DNA from: an uncultured Clostridia bacterium | GTDB lineage: Bacteria > Bacillota_A > Clostridia > TANB77 > CAG-508 | DNA length: 64,000 nt | Direction of reading: 5' to 3' | Assembly: GCA_947624725.1 (NCBI GenBank) | Contig: CANQLP010000001.1 | Span: forward strand, 62,001-126,000 | In this document: piece after piece, positions 45,808 to 54,675 of the stretch | Layout of the letters: every line of letters begins with the position of its first letter | How positions within the stretch are numbered: position 1 is the first letter of the stretch | Made by a program: the position numbers and the translations under genes | The notes under the pieces: model-generated | The model's input: only the letters and a program-made list of their open reading frames with translations | Told to the model about the DNA's origin: nothing | Database searches by the model: none

Positions 45808-46680
45808 TTACATTTTCCTTTCTACATTTATTACTTTTTCGCCATTATTATCTTCAATTACAATATCTCTTGCAACAATTTCAATGCTTTTTATATTCAT
45901 AGCTGTTAATTTCTCAATTTCCTTTTTACATTTTTCTTTAAATTCTGTTAGTGCTTCTTTTATATTGCTTCCATAAATCATAACCACTTCTATATATATA
46001 CTTGGTCCTTCATCATATTTTGTTATTCTCATTTTAGAAAGTTTATGAATAGCAGGAGACTTATAAGCTACATATTCAATAATCTGCCTAAAAACAGAAT
46101 CAGATATAGTAAAGTTACCCATATAGCTAAAAGTTGGTCTTATAATTGATTTTTCGCTTACATAAGGGTCTTTACCTATTCCTTTAGATTTGAAAATCTG
46201 AAGCGGATCTAGAATATATCCAGAAAAATCTTTTTTAATTTCAAAAGTTGGAACAGGTATTACATGCTTTCCTTCTTTTACACGAATTCTCCTTGCTGTT
46301 TCCATTTCTTCTTCTGTTGCAATTTCATCAATATGAATGATTTTTGTAATTTTAGGAAGGCCTAGATTTTCTGCAATTTTTTCTACCATACTATCAGAAG
46401 TTCCAAGAATCATAATACTTTCTGGTTTATATTTTCTAATTGCAGAAATTATCTCCTTCTTTTCCTCTGGTGTTTGAAAAAGAGCATGTTTTACAGTCTC
46501 AATTTTTGTTGGAGCTTTTTTAGCAGAAGAACCTGCAATAACTTCATTTCCCTTTATAAAAAGTCCATCATCAATTATATAATTAATATTATTTTCTCCT
46601 GCAACATACTGAGCTCTATAACTTTTCCCAGTACCTGAAGGTCCAACAAAACCATAAACTGTAATTTTATTACTAAACAT
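45808..46680 (-). CDS. P-loop ATPase with C-terminal Asp23-like domain
   Basis: The 290-residue protein starts KITVYGFVGPSGTGKSYRA, a clear Walker A. A substrate-like region follows (YIIDDGLFIKGNEVIAGSSA, KHALFQTPEEKKEIISAI), then ILGTSDSMVEKIA. The C-terminal 100 residues (FTISDSVFRQIIEYVAYKSP to SIEIVARDIVIED) resemble the Asp23/Gls24 alkaline-shock fold by pattern. This combination is seen in clostridial proteins of unknown role. It is the first gene of a likely cmk-plsC operon. I can support the P-loop firmly and the Asp23-like part only tentatively. Confidence 0.7.
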   Translation of the reverse strand: MFSNKITVYGFVGPSGTGKSYRAQYVAGENNINYIIDDGLFIKGNEVIAGSSAKKAPTKIETVKHALFQTPEEKKEIISAIRKYKPESIMILGTSDSMVEKIAENLGLPKITKIIHIDEIATEEEMETARRIRVKEGKHVIPVPTFEIKKDFSGYILDPLQIFKSKGIGKDPYVSEKSIIRPTFSYMGNFTISDSVFRQIIEYVAYKSPAIHKLSKMRITKYDEGPSIYIEVVMIYGSNIKEALTEFKEKCKKEIEKLTAMNIKSIEIVARDIVIEDNNGEKVINVERKM

Positions 46681-46702
46681 AAATTTTCTCCTTTATTTAT
46701 AT

Positions 46703-48211
46703 TTACTTTGTTTTTTCTACTAAAAGCAAGTTATAATCATATTTATGATAAGCTGCATGGAAATGCTTTGTTTCCTCAAGAACAACTACATTGTCTTTTG
46801 GCATATCATCATAAAATCCATAATTATCTGGGTCTACTACCCAAATTCTACCTGTATAATTCTCCAAAAAGCTATAATCATTTACACATTCCATTCCTGG
46901 TCCGAATGCCTTATATGCCTCCTCTACATCCCAATCTGGTGGTCTTAAATAATACTGCTTATTATTTGGGAATAAACTACATATAACACTTCCAGAACCA
47001 ATATTAGAATACATGAATATATCATCATCTTGTACTTTATCTTTTAAATAACTATATACATCATCATTTGAAGCATCTAAGTGCATCGTGCAATTTTGAA
47101 CATTTGCAATAATTCCAAATATAACTACAACAATCATTATAATTATAATAATGTATTTTCTCTTTTCCTCTTTTGCCAAGAAGAAGCTGCACATAAATAT
47201 CCAAAGTCCTGTCAAAACAAATAAATATCTTGCAAATAAAACTGGTCTCCAAATTGCAAGAGAAGCTACACACATAAGAAGAATTACTGAGCCGTATACG
47301 ATAAAGCTCCATTTTCCAGGAATTACATCATCGCCTTCTCTTTTGGCTTTTCTATATAAATAAATTATATATCCATACAATAAAAGTGATGCAATAAATG
47401 AAATCCAAGTGTGTAAATTCATTTCAAAGGCATCATCAAGTTGCCTTCTTAATTGAAAGCTTAATGTTTCAACAGGTGTTTGAACAATATCCATTCTTAT
47501 CCAAAATCCTTCATGAACATGTTTTATTTGTCCTGCCAAATATAAAAGCCAAGGAATGTATAAAATAATTTGAATTCCAGCAAGTATCAAAAATGCTACA
47601 AATGCCTTTTTATCTTCTTTTCTATGCTTAATTACATAAATAAGTAGGAAAAGATTAATAAATGCTGTGCAAACTAAAGCGTAGTAATGAATATAACATG
47701 CTAAAATACTAAATATTCCAAAAATTACAAGATTTTTTATTTTTCCTTTTTCTTCTTTATTTTTTAATTTCAAGTAAAATCTATATGCATATATTGCAGT
47801 AAGTGCTATTATTAGACAGCTCCAAGAATACATTCTTATTTCTTGCGCATATACAGTTATAACTGGCAAGAAAAAGCTAAAGAAACTAAATAAAAATCCT
47901 GTTTTCTCTCCAAAATCTTTTCTGATATGTGTAAATCCTATTATTCCTAAAATTACTATTGCAAGAACTGAAAAAAGTCTGAAAACTAAAATATTGTTTC
48001 CAAATATAAGATATATAATATGTAAAAACCAGTAATATACTGGTGGGTGTACATCATGCCCAGTAATATCCCATATTTCTACGAAATTATGCTTTGCCAT
48101 AGAAACAGAATAAGCTTCATCAAACCAAAGTGATGAATGCATTGCACATATACTAATAAATATTGTTCCAAGAATAATTACTGCAATATGTAATAAATTA
48201 GATTTTTTCAT
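46703..48211 (-). CDS. GT39-type (PMT_2) membrane glycosyltransferase
   Basis: The 502-residue membrane protein has about eleven helices. The GT39/ArnT-like features are SSLWFDEAYSVSMAKHNF (the acidic DE motif in the first loop) and TGHDVHPPVYYWFLHIIY. A C-terminal soluble domain contains DDDIFMYSNIGSGSVI and IWVVDPDNYGFYDDMP. Such enzymes move a sugar from a polyprenyl-phosphate donor to an envelope acceptor. A GT2 enzyme lies directly upstream on the same strand and could make the lipid-linked donor or a matching polymer. Confidence 0.85.
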   Translation of the reverse strand: MKKSNLLHIAVIILGTIFISICAMHSSLWFDEAYSVSMAKHNFVEIWDITGHDVHPPVYYWFLHIIYLIFGNNILVFRLFSVLAIVILGIIGFTHIRKDFGEKTGFLFSFFSFFLPVITVYAQEIRMYSWSCLIIALTAIYAYRFYLKLKNKEEKGKIKNLVIFGIFSILACYIHYYALVCTAFINLFLLIYVIKHRKEDKKAFVAFLILAGIQIILYIPWLLYLAGQIKHVHEGFWIRMDIVQTPVETLSFQLRRQLDDAFEMNLHTWISFIASLLLYGYIIYLYRKAKREGDDVIPGKWSFIVYGSVILLMCVASLAIWRPVLFARYLFVLTGLWIFMCSFFLAKEEKRKYIIIIIMIVVVIFGIIANVQNCTMHLDASNDDVYSYLKDKVQDDDIFMYSNIGSGSVICSLFPNNKQYYLRPPDWDVEEAYKAFGPGMECVNDYSFLENYTGRIWVVDPDNYGFYDDMPKDNVVVLEETKHFHAAYHKYDYNLLLVEKTK

Positions 48212-48230
48212 TAATACTCCTTTTCTAACA

Positions 48231-48259
48231 AATAAAGCGTGTGATAAACACGCTTTATC
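48231..48259 (-). terminator. Terminator of the GT2 gene
   Basis: AATAAAGCGTG with CACGCTTTAT gives a 10-bp stem after the GT2 stop. On the minus strand it runs into ATTTGTTAG. Confidence 0.7.
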
Positions 48260-48271
48260 TATTTATAAATT

Positions 48272-49501
48272 CTATAACACTTCGTTTATCTTAATATCTC
48301 TAACATGTTCAATCTTTTCCCAATTAGTTTCTCTCTTGAATAAACATTTAAAGTTAATTGCAAGCCAGCTTGCTAAAAATAATGGATAAAATAGTAATCC
48401 TTTAATCATAGGTTTTATTGGTCTTTTATCTAATAACATTATTATTGTCCCTATAAATATTGGTAATATAAATGTTGGTATTAGATACATTAAATAACTT
48501 TTTATTAATGCCATTTTAGTCATTGATTCTCCAATATAAAGGCAAGCATTAATTACAAGTAAAAGAATTGTTATTATAAACATTGGTATACTTCCAACAA
48601 TGTATAAAAGTCCATCTAATGTTACAGCTGTCTTTTTAGTTTTTACAGCATTTCCTAATTCTTTAGTATATCTTTCCATACATTGTATGTGACCAACTGT
48701 CCATCTAGAACGCTGAGACCAACTTTGTCTAAATCCAACTGGTTGTTCATCATAAACAATCGCATCTGTTGCCCAACCTAATTTTTTACCTGCAATAATT
48801 CTTTGAAGTGAAAACTCTATATCCTCTGTTAGAGTATATGTTTTCCAACCATCAGGCTTGATAACATCAAATTTTACCATAAATCCTGTTCCGTTAATTA
48901 ATGGAGATAAACCTACATTATATCTTGCTAAGTGATAAAATCTATTCATCATCCAATAAAATATTGCATATCCTGAAGAAATCCAGCTATCCGTAGGATT
49001 TTTAATATCTCTATATCCTTGAACAACTTCTTCTCCTTGGCATAATTTTTTATTCATATTTTTTATGAAATTTTTATCTACTATATTATCACTATCAAAT
49101 ACACAAAAAGCATCATAATCAGCATTTTCTTCTATTTTCTTTAATAGAAACCATTGTAATGCATGACCTTTAGTTTTTCCTACATCATCAATTCTCTCAT
49201 AAACAATTGCTCCGTGCTTTTCTGCAATTTCCTTTGTTCTATCAGTACAATTATCAGCTATTACATAAATATCTAATAAATCTTTATCATAATCTTGTGC
49301 CTTCAAACTTTCAATCAAATTTGCTATAACTGATTCTTCATTATGTGCAGGAATTATAGCCATAAATTTGTGATTTTTATTTATGATCATTGGTTTATCT
49401 TTAAGTTTAACAAAAGAACATATACTAATTAGTAATTGATATAACCAAAATATTGTTATTACCCATACTATTGCTTGTTGTAATATATATAAATATTCCA
49501 T
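48272..49501 (-). CDS. GT2 family glycosyltransferase, membrane-bound
   Basis: The 409-residue protein has one N-terminal helix, a cytosolic GT2 domain and three to four C-terminal helices. GT2 motifs seen are MAIIPAHNEESVIANLIESL, VIADNCTDRTKEIA, CVFDSDNIVDKNF (DxD-like), LTEDIEFSLQRI and QRSRWTVGHIQC (QxxRW). This is the processive chitin/hyaluronan synthase-like arrangement found in PgaC and related enzymes. The product is unknown. It may work with the GT39-like enzyme downstream. Confidence 0.88.
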   Translation of the reverse strand: MEYLYILQQAIVWVITIFWLYQLLISICSFVKLKDKPMIINKNHKFMAIIPAHNEESVIANLIESLKAQDYDKDLLDIYVIADNCTDRTKEIAEKHGAIVYERIDDVGKTKGHALQWFLLKKIEENADYDAFCVFDSDNIVDKNFIKNMNKKLCQGEEVVQGYRDIKNPTDSWISSGYAIFYWMMNRFYHLARYNVGLSPLINGTGFMVKFDVIKPDGWKTYTLTEDIEFSLQRIIAGKKLGWATDAIVYDEQPVGFRQSWSQRSRWTVGHIQCMERYTKELGNAVKTKKTAVTLDGLLYIVGSIPMFIITILLLVINACLYIGESMTKMALIKSYLMYLIPTFILPIFIGTIIMLLDKRPIKPMIKGLLFYPLFLASWLAINFKCLFKRETNWEKIEHVRDIKINEVL

Positions 49502-49618
49502 GTCTTTTATTTTATCCTTTCTCCTGTTTTATTACTTAAAAGCCTATATCCCTAAACAAATACTATTATACTATAATTTTTACAAAAATGCAAATTTTTT
49601 CCAAAATTTAATAATATT

Positions 49619-51734
49619 TTAATTTTTTTCTTCTTCATCTATGTTCTTAGCTGTCAAATTTATTCTTCCTTGATCATCTATTTCATAAACTTTTACTCTA
49701 ACTACATCTCCGACTTTTAATACATCTTCAACTTTGTTAATTCTTTTTTCAGAAATCTTAGAAATATGAAGAAGTCCTTCTTTTCCTCCTCCAACATCTA
49801 CAAATGCTCCGAAATTCATAATTCTTGTAACTTTTCCATTATATATTCCGTTTAGTTCAATTTCTCTTGCAATCTCATCTATCATTTCAAGTGCTCTATC
49901 TCCACTTTCTTTATTTTCAGAATATATAAATACATTTCCATCTTCTTGTATATCTATTTTTACACCAGTTTCTTCTATTATCTTATTAATCATCTTTCCA
50001 CCAGGACCAATTACATCTTTTATCTTATCTACTGCTATCTTTGATTTTGTTATTTTTGGTGCATATTTAGATAATTCTTTTCTAGGTTCTGCAATTTGTT
50101 TTAGCATAATCTCGTCTAAGATATATTCTCTAGCTTTTCTTGTTCTTGCAAAAGCTTCTTCTATTATATTATATGATAAACCATCGATTTTTATATCTAC
50201 TTGTATAGCAGTTATTCCTTTATGTGTTCCACCAACTTTAAAGTCCATATCTCCGAAGAAATCTTCAATTCCTTGAATATCTGTAAGCATTATATATTTT
50301 GATGGATCTTCTGGATCTGTAACAAGACCTGTTGAAATTCCAGCAACTGGAGCTTTTATTGGAACACCTGCATCCATAAGAGCAAGTGTACTTCCACAAA
50401 TACTTCCTTGAGATGTAGATCCGTTTGAAGATAATACTTCAGATACAACTCTTATTGCATATGGAAATTCTTCTTCTGAAGGTAAAACTGGAACTAGGGC
50501 TTTTTCTGCAAGTGCACCATGTCCTATTTCGCGTCTTCCGAGGTCCACGAGATGTTCTTACTTCTCCTACACTATATGATGGGAAATTATATTGATGCAT
50601 ATAGCGTTTTGAAACTTCTTCATCAAGGCCATCTAGAGTTTGAGCTTCTGAAAGCATTCCAAGTGTTGCAACAGACATAACTTGTGTTTGTCCTCTTGTA
50701 AATATTGCACTTCCATGAACTCTAGGTAAAACACCAACTTCACAAGAAAGTGGTCTTATTTCGTCAATTGCTCTTCCGTCTGGTCTTTTATGTTCTTCAT
50801 AAATCATCTTTCTAACACATTTTTTCTCTAATTTGTAAATGATTTCACCAATTTCTTGTTTTCTTTCTTCTAGGAATTCTTCTCCATATTTTTCTAAAAT
50901 ATATGCATTTATATCTTCTGTTAATTTATCAATATTTGAATCCCTTACTTCTTTATCTGTAGCTTGTACATCTTCATACATTCTATCTTTGTATTTTTCT
51001 TCTATTTCTGAATATAATTCTTCTGATACTGCAAAAGATTTATATTCAAATTTAGGTTTCCCTATTTCTTTTTGTATATCAGAGATAAATTTGCATATTT
51101 TAATAATTTCTGCATGTCCTGCCTTTATTGCATCAAGCATTACATTTTCTGGTATTTCATTTGCACCAGCTTCTATCATTGTAACTTTATCAAAAGTTCC
51201 TGCAACTGTTAAAGTTAAATCAGACTTTGCTCTTTCTGCAACTGTTGGATTTATAATTATTTTTCCATCGACATATCCAACATTTACGGCAGCTGTTGGT
51301 CCACCAAATGGAATATCAGATATTGCAAGTGCTGCTGATGTTCCAATCATTGCTGCAACTTCTGGTGAATTATCAGGTTCTACTGATAAAACTGTAGCTA
51401 TAACACATACATCATTTCTAAAATCTTTTGGGAACAATGGACGAATTGGTCTATCTATTGCTCTTGATGTAAGAATTGCTTTATCTGCTGGTTTTCCTTC
51501 TCTTTTAGTAAATCCACCTGGGATTTTTCCAACAGCATAAAGTTTTTCCTCATAATCTACTGATAATGGGAAAAAGTCTATTCCTTCTTTTGGTTCTTTA
51601 GAAGCTGTAACATTGACCATAACAACAGTTTCTCCATATCTTACCATTACGCTTCCGTTTGCAAGCTCTGCTATCTTGCCATTTTCAATTACTAATTTTC
51701 TTCCTGCAAGTTCTGTTTCAAATGTTCTAAACAT
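49619..51734 (-). CDS. pnp: Polynucleotide phosphorylase, one CGG +1 site
   Basis: PNPase degrades RNA phosphorolytically. Both RNase PH domains, the KH domain ([20 protein letters not shown]) and the S1 domain ([20 protein letters not shown]) are present. The gene is cut in the second half by an extra C at 50540 (CCT-C-GGA); skipping it restores [20 protein letters not shown], the fixed GR-R-E-I-GHG motif of all PNPases. The corrected length is 704 residues. ATG 51734 follows a GGAG site. rpsO lies upstream, the classic rpsO-pnp pair. Confidence 0.96.
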
Positions 51735-51792
51735 AAATTCATACTCCTTTTTTTATATTTTATATAAATAAGATTATAGGATAATTATAGAA

Positions 51793-51820
51793 GCGTTTGC
51801 ATTAAATTTAAAACAAACGC
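51793..51820 (-). terminator. Hairpin between rpsO and pnp
   Basis: GCGTTTG and CAAACGC form a 7-bp stem in the rpsO-pnp gap. It may be a weak terminator or an RNase processing site, as at this position in other bacteria. Confidence 0.5.
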
Positions 51821-51829
51821 CCCATATTT

Positions 51830-52093
51830 TTATTTTCTTAAATTTAATTTTTCAACTATTTCTTTATATTTGTCTTCATCTTTTTTAGCTAAATAGTTTA
51901 AAAGATTTCTTCTCTTACCAACCATCTTTAAAAGACCACGCCTTGAATGATTATCCTTTTTGTGGATTTTTAAATGCTCTGTAAGTTCATTAATTCTCTC
52001 TGTTAAAAGAGCGATTTGTACCTCTGATGAACCTGTATCTTTTTCATCTCTCTTAAAAGAGTTAATTACTTCTTGTTTTCTTTCCTTTGTCAT
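51830..52093 (-). CDS. rpsO: 30S ribosomal protein S15
   Basis: S15 binds 16S rRNA early in 30S assembly. The 87-residue protein shows the family throughout: [40 protein letters not shown], and [18 protein letters not shown] 52093 is preceded by GGAGGTG on the minus strand. The leader may carry a regulatory fold. The gene contains no CGG codon. Confidence 0.97.
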   Translation of the reverse strand: MTKERKQEVINSFKRDEKDTGSSEVQIALLTERINELTEHLKIHKKDNHSRRGLLKMVGKRRNLLNYLAKKDEDKYKEIVEKLNLRK

Positions 52094-52099
52094 AAAAAT

Positions 52100-52175
52100 T
52101 ACACCTCCATATTTTTAATTTGCCAATTTCCTAGCCAAGCGTATAGGTGCAATGCCTGATGGCCAAGAAAAAGGT
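52100..52175 (-). promoter_or_regulatory. Possible S15 autoregulatory leader
   Basis: The rpsO leader has a GC-richer segment (minus-strand CTTGGCCATCAGGCATTG onward to CGCTTGGCTAGG) that stands out from the AT-rich background. It can form short stems such as GCC-ATCA-GGC. Autoregulation of rpsO by S15 binding to its leader is known in several bacteria. The pairing here is my inspection only. Confidence 0.3.
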
Positions 52176-52233
52176 AATATATTTATTAACCAGTAATTAT
52201 TTTACTACATTTTGGAAATAATTGCAAGCTTTT

Positions 52234-53151
52234 TCAAGTGTTTTCTCCAATTATTTCTATTTCGAGTTCAATTTTATTACCAGTTTTTTCAAAAACAGTA
52301 TTTTTTACCAACTCAATTAGCTTAATTATATCACTTGATGTTGCATTATCATAATTTACAATAAACCCTGCATGCTTTAGAGATACCATCGCTCCACCGT
52401 ATTCTTTTTCCTTTAAGACCACATTCATCAATTAGCTTTGAAGTTATAAAATCTTCTCCTCTTTTAAAAGTGCTTCCAGCAGATGGTAAGCCTTTGGGCT
52501 GTTTTTCTTGTCTTAAAGATTTATATTCTTTTATTTTATTTTCAATTTCCGATTTTTTGCCTTTTTTTAATTTAACTGTACTTTCTAATATTATGTAATT
52601 TTGACGGCTAAATATGCTTTTTCTATATTCAAATTTATGGTATTTAAGCTCTAATTTTCCAATGTTTCCATTATTATCCATATATTGGCTCGAAAAAATA
52701 ATGTCTTTCATTTCTTTTCCAAAAGCACCTGCATTCATTTTAACTGCTCCGTCCGAGAGTACCTGGTATTCCGAGAGGCAAATTCAAAGCCTTGAACTTC
52801 CAAAGACATAAGCTTTTGTGAAATTTCAGATAACTTTTCTCCACTACCTATTGTTACAAAAACATCAGATCCCTTTTCTTCAATTTCAAATTTTTTTATA
52901 CATATTTTACAAACAATTCCTCTTATTCCACTATCTGTAACTAAAATATTACTTCCATTTCCTATAATAAAGATAGGCATATTGTATTTTTTAGAAATAT
53001 CTAGTACTGTCTTTAATTTTTCCTTGCTATCTACTTTTACAAAAAAATCTGCATTTCCTCCTGTCTTAAAAGTAGTATGCTTTGACATATTTTCATTTAC
53101 CATTACATTTTTAGTACCTAAATTATTTTCTAATTCTTCTAATATTTTCAT
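52234..53151 (-). CDS. murB: UDP-N-acetylenolpyruvoylglucosamine reductase, three CGG +1 sites
   Basis: MurB is the flavoenzyme completing UDP-MurNAc synthesis for peptidoglycan. The FAD part shows KHTTFKTGGNADFFVKVDS and PIFIIGNGSNILVTDSGI. Extra Cs are at 52773 (TCT-C-GGA), 52751 (GGA-C-GGA, only 22 bases further) and 52399 (ATA-C-GGT). Skipping them restores FEFASGIPGTLGGAVKMNAG, the fixed MurB substrate loop, and KRIGGAMVSLKHAGFIVN near the C-terminus. GCGLKG-like DECGLKGKR is also present. The corrected length is 304 residues, the normal type IIa/b size. Two shifts within eight codons in one conserved loop are remarkable. Confidence 0.95.
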
Positions 53152-53232
53152 GCACTCCTCCTATATTTATAATATTTTATCATATATATATTAATTTTGG
53201 TATATATTTATGAAATTTTATATAATAAAACA

Positions 53233-53280
53233 TAAAATCAAGCAAAACGAAGTTAATCTACTTTGTCTTGCTTGATTTTA
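53233..53280 (-). terminator. Strong terminator hairpin
   Basis: A 21-base imperfect inverted repeat (TAAAATCAAGCAAAACGAAG with its partner at 53260-53280) closes the small gene ending at 53292. Confidence 0.85.
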
Positions 53281-53291
53281 AGTTCATTTCT

Positions 53292-53696
53292 TTAGAAGAA
53301 TTTTTGTCTTTTTTTATGTTTGACATACTCGTAAGACAGGTTTTGCATCTCTACAAATTCTTCATATACTGAAAATAAATTACTATTAGTATCATGTATA
53401 GCTTTGAATTCAATAAAAAGTTGCATTGCCTTTTCTTTGCTATCTTTCAATTGTAACATTCGTTCTAAGTACCACATAAGCGATACAGTGAGACTTCTTG
53501 ACAAGATAACATATGATTCATCTGCTATTTCTAGACCAGTTATATATATGTGTCTAGTTTCATCTTTCCCATTTTCACACAAGTATTTTAGTTCATCATG
53601 TAATTTTTCTGCTAAAGGTATGAACTTATCAAGGATTTTATTTTCCTTCTCTATATACCGTCTTTTAGCATTTTGTATGACTGTCTCTGATGCCAT
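53292..53696 (-). CDS. Helical protein of unknown family with an in-frame CGG
   Basis: I choose ATG 53696, which follows AAGGAGG at five bases. The 134-residue product is soluble, largely helical and without recognisable motifs (ETVIQNAKRRYIEKENKILD, then VSLMWYLERMLQLKDSKEK). Codon 13 is CGG (53658-53660); a +1 shift there would stop translation three codons later, so CGG must be read as Arg if the gene is expressed. It lies in a short island with the unusual gene at 53855 and its own strong terminator, suggesting horizontal arrival. Confidence 0.6.
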   Translation of the reverse strand: MASETVIQNAKRRYIEKENKILDKFIPLAEKLHDELKYLCENGKDETRHIYITGLEIADESYVILSRSLTVSLMWYLERMLQLKDSKEKAMQLFIEFKAIHDTNSNLFSVYEEFVEMQNLSYEYVKHKKRQKFF

Positions 53697-53790
53697 AGTA
53701 TCCTCCTTGTTATTCAACAAATTTTATAAATTATATTATAGCACATTTTATGTCAAACATTCAATACTAGTATAAAATTTTTATATAAAA

Positions 53791-53830
53791 AAGAAACCCA
53801 AAGCTATTTTTATATAACTTTGAGTTTCTT
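53791..53830 (-). terminator. Terminator after the foreign-looking gene
   Basis: AAGAAACCCAAAG pairs with CTTTGAGTTTCTT. The minus-strand tail is TTTTTTATATAAAA. Confidence 0.75.
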
Positions 53831-53854
53831 TATATTTAGCAAAAATTGCTAAAG

Positions 53855-54472
53855 TTATGGTTTAGCCCTGTAAGATGTAGCAAGAAGGTGTGCCTTCTCA
53901 GGAGATGAGCCGTCATGGTTCTCATCTACATAAATAACAGGCATATACGCATCCTGCACCGTAGTTACGCACGGTCTAAAATCGTGGTACTCTGTACGAC
54001 TCGTTGAATCTCCAGTTACCCATGATTTTGAGCAAAACAAAATCGCTTCTGGCTCATTTTTTCCAGCCTTAATCGGATAAGGCTCTCTTTCAGCATATTT
54101 CCCGACTAAATGCAGATTGGTATTTGAATATAAATCTGCAATTCTGTTTTTTAACTTGTTTACAGAAGCGTCAGTTAATTTGCCGTCGCCATCAGTAAGA
54201 ACCGACAGCGTATAACTTACACATCTGTCTGCTACAAGGAAGAAATTCTCCCTGCTTGCATCTGTGCTCATCTGCCACTGAAGATTATCCGACTTCATAA
54301 AAAAAGTCTGCTCACTGTCACATCCTGTCTCTTCCTCCGAAAAGATACAAAGTATGTTCTCAGGATTGGGATTGTAGGCTACATAGTGGCCTACAAAATC
54401 TCCATACCGATCAGGATCGGCGAGAAGCTCAAACACATTGTACCAACCATCTTTTAAGTTGCTTTTTTGCAC
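53855..54472 (-). CDS. Foreign-looking unknown protein, CGG used as Arg
   Basis: Base composition and codon use (GAC, GGC, ACC, CTG, GCC) differ plainly from all neighbours. The likely start is GTG at 54472, with AAAGGAGG upstream; the open frame extends to 54529. The 205-residue product is soluble with no recognised domain: DGWYNVFELLADPDRYGDFV, then NPENILCIFSEEETGC and a C-terminal PVIYVDENHDGSSPEK. The CGG codon at 54407-54409 (in DPDRYGD) must be Arg; a +1 shift there ends the frame within six codons. It appears to be a recent import not adapted to host codon use. Confidence 0.65.
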   Translation of the reverse strand: MQKSNLKDGWYNVFELLADPDRYGDFVGHYVAYNPNPENILCIFSEEETGCDSEQTFFMKSDNLQWQMSTDASRENFFLVADRCVSYTLSVLTDGDGKLTDASVNKLKNRIADLYSNTNLHLVGKYAEREPYPIKAGKNEPEAILFCSKSWVTGDSTSRTEYHDFRPCVTTVQDAYMPVIYVDENHDGSSPEKAHLLATSYRAKP

Positions 54473-54636
54473 TGTTTTTTCTTCCTCCTTTAAATTGTTT
54501 GATTGGTTAACGCTTAAGCTAAACCACATCTCTGCTTATCTGCATATTGCATATAAGCTATAACATTAGTTACAAAGAAATTTTATCACATATTATGTTA
54601 AATGTCAATAAGTCAGTCTATTCAATAGCCATAAAA

Positions 54637-54659
54637 AAACTGCCAATTTTAGGCAGTTT
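54637..54659 (-). terminator. Terminator after glyS
   Basis: AAACTGCC pairs with GGCAGTTT. On the minus strand it is followed by TTTTTATGG, just downstream of the glyS stop. Confidence 0.8.
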
Positions 54660-54675
54660 CCTTATTTTAAATTAT

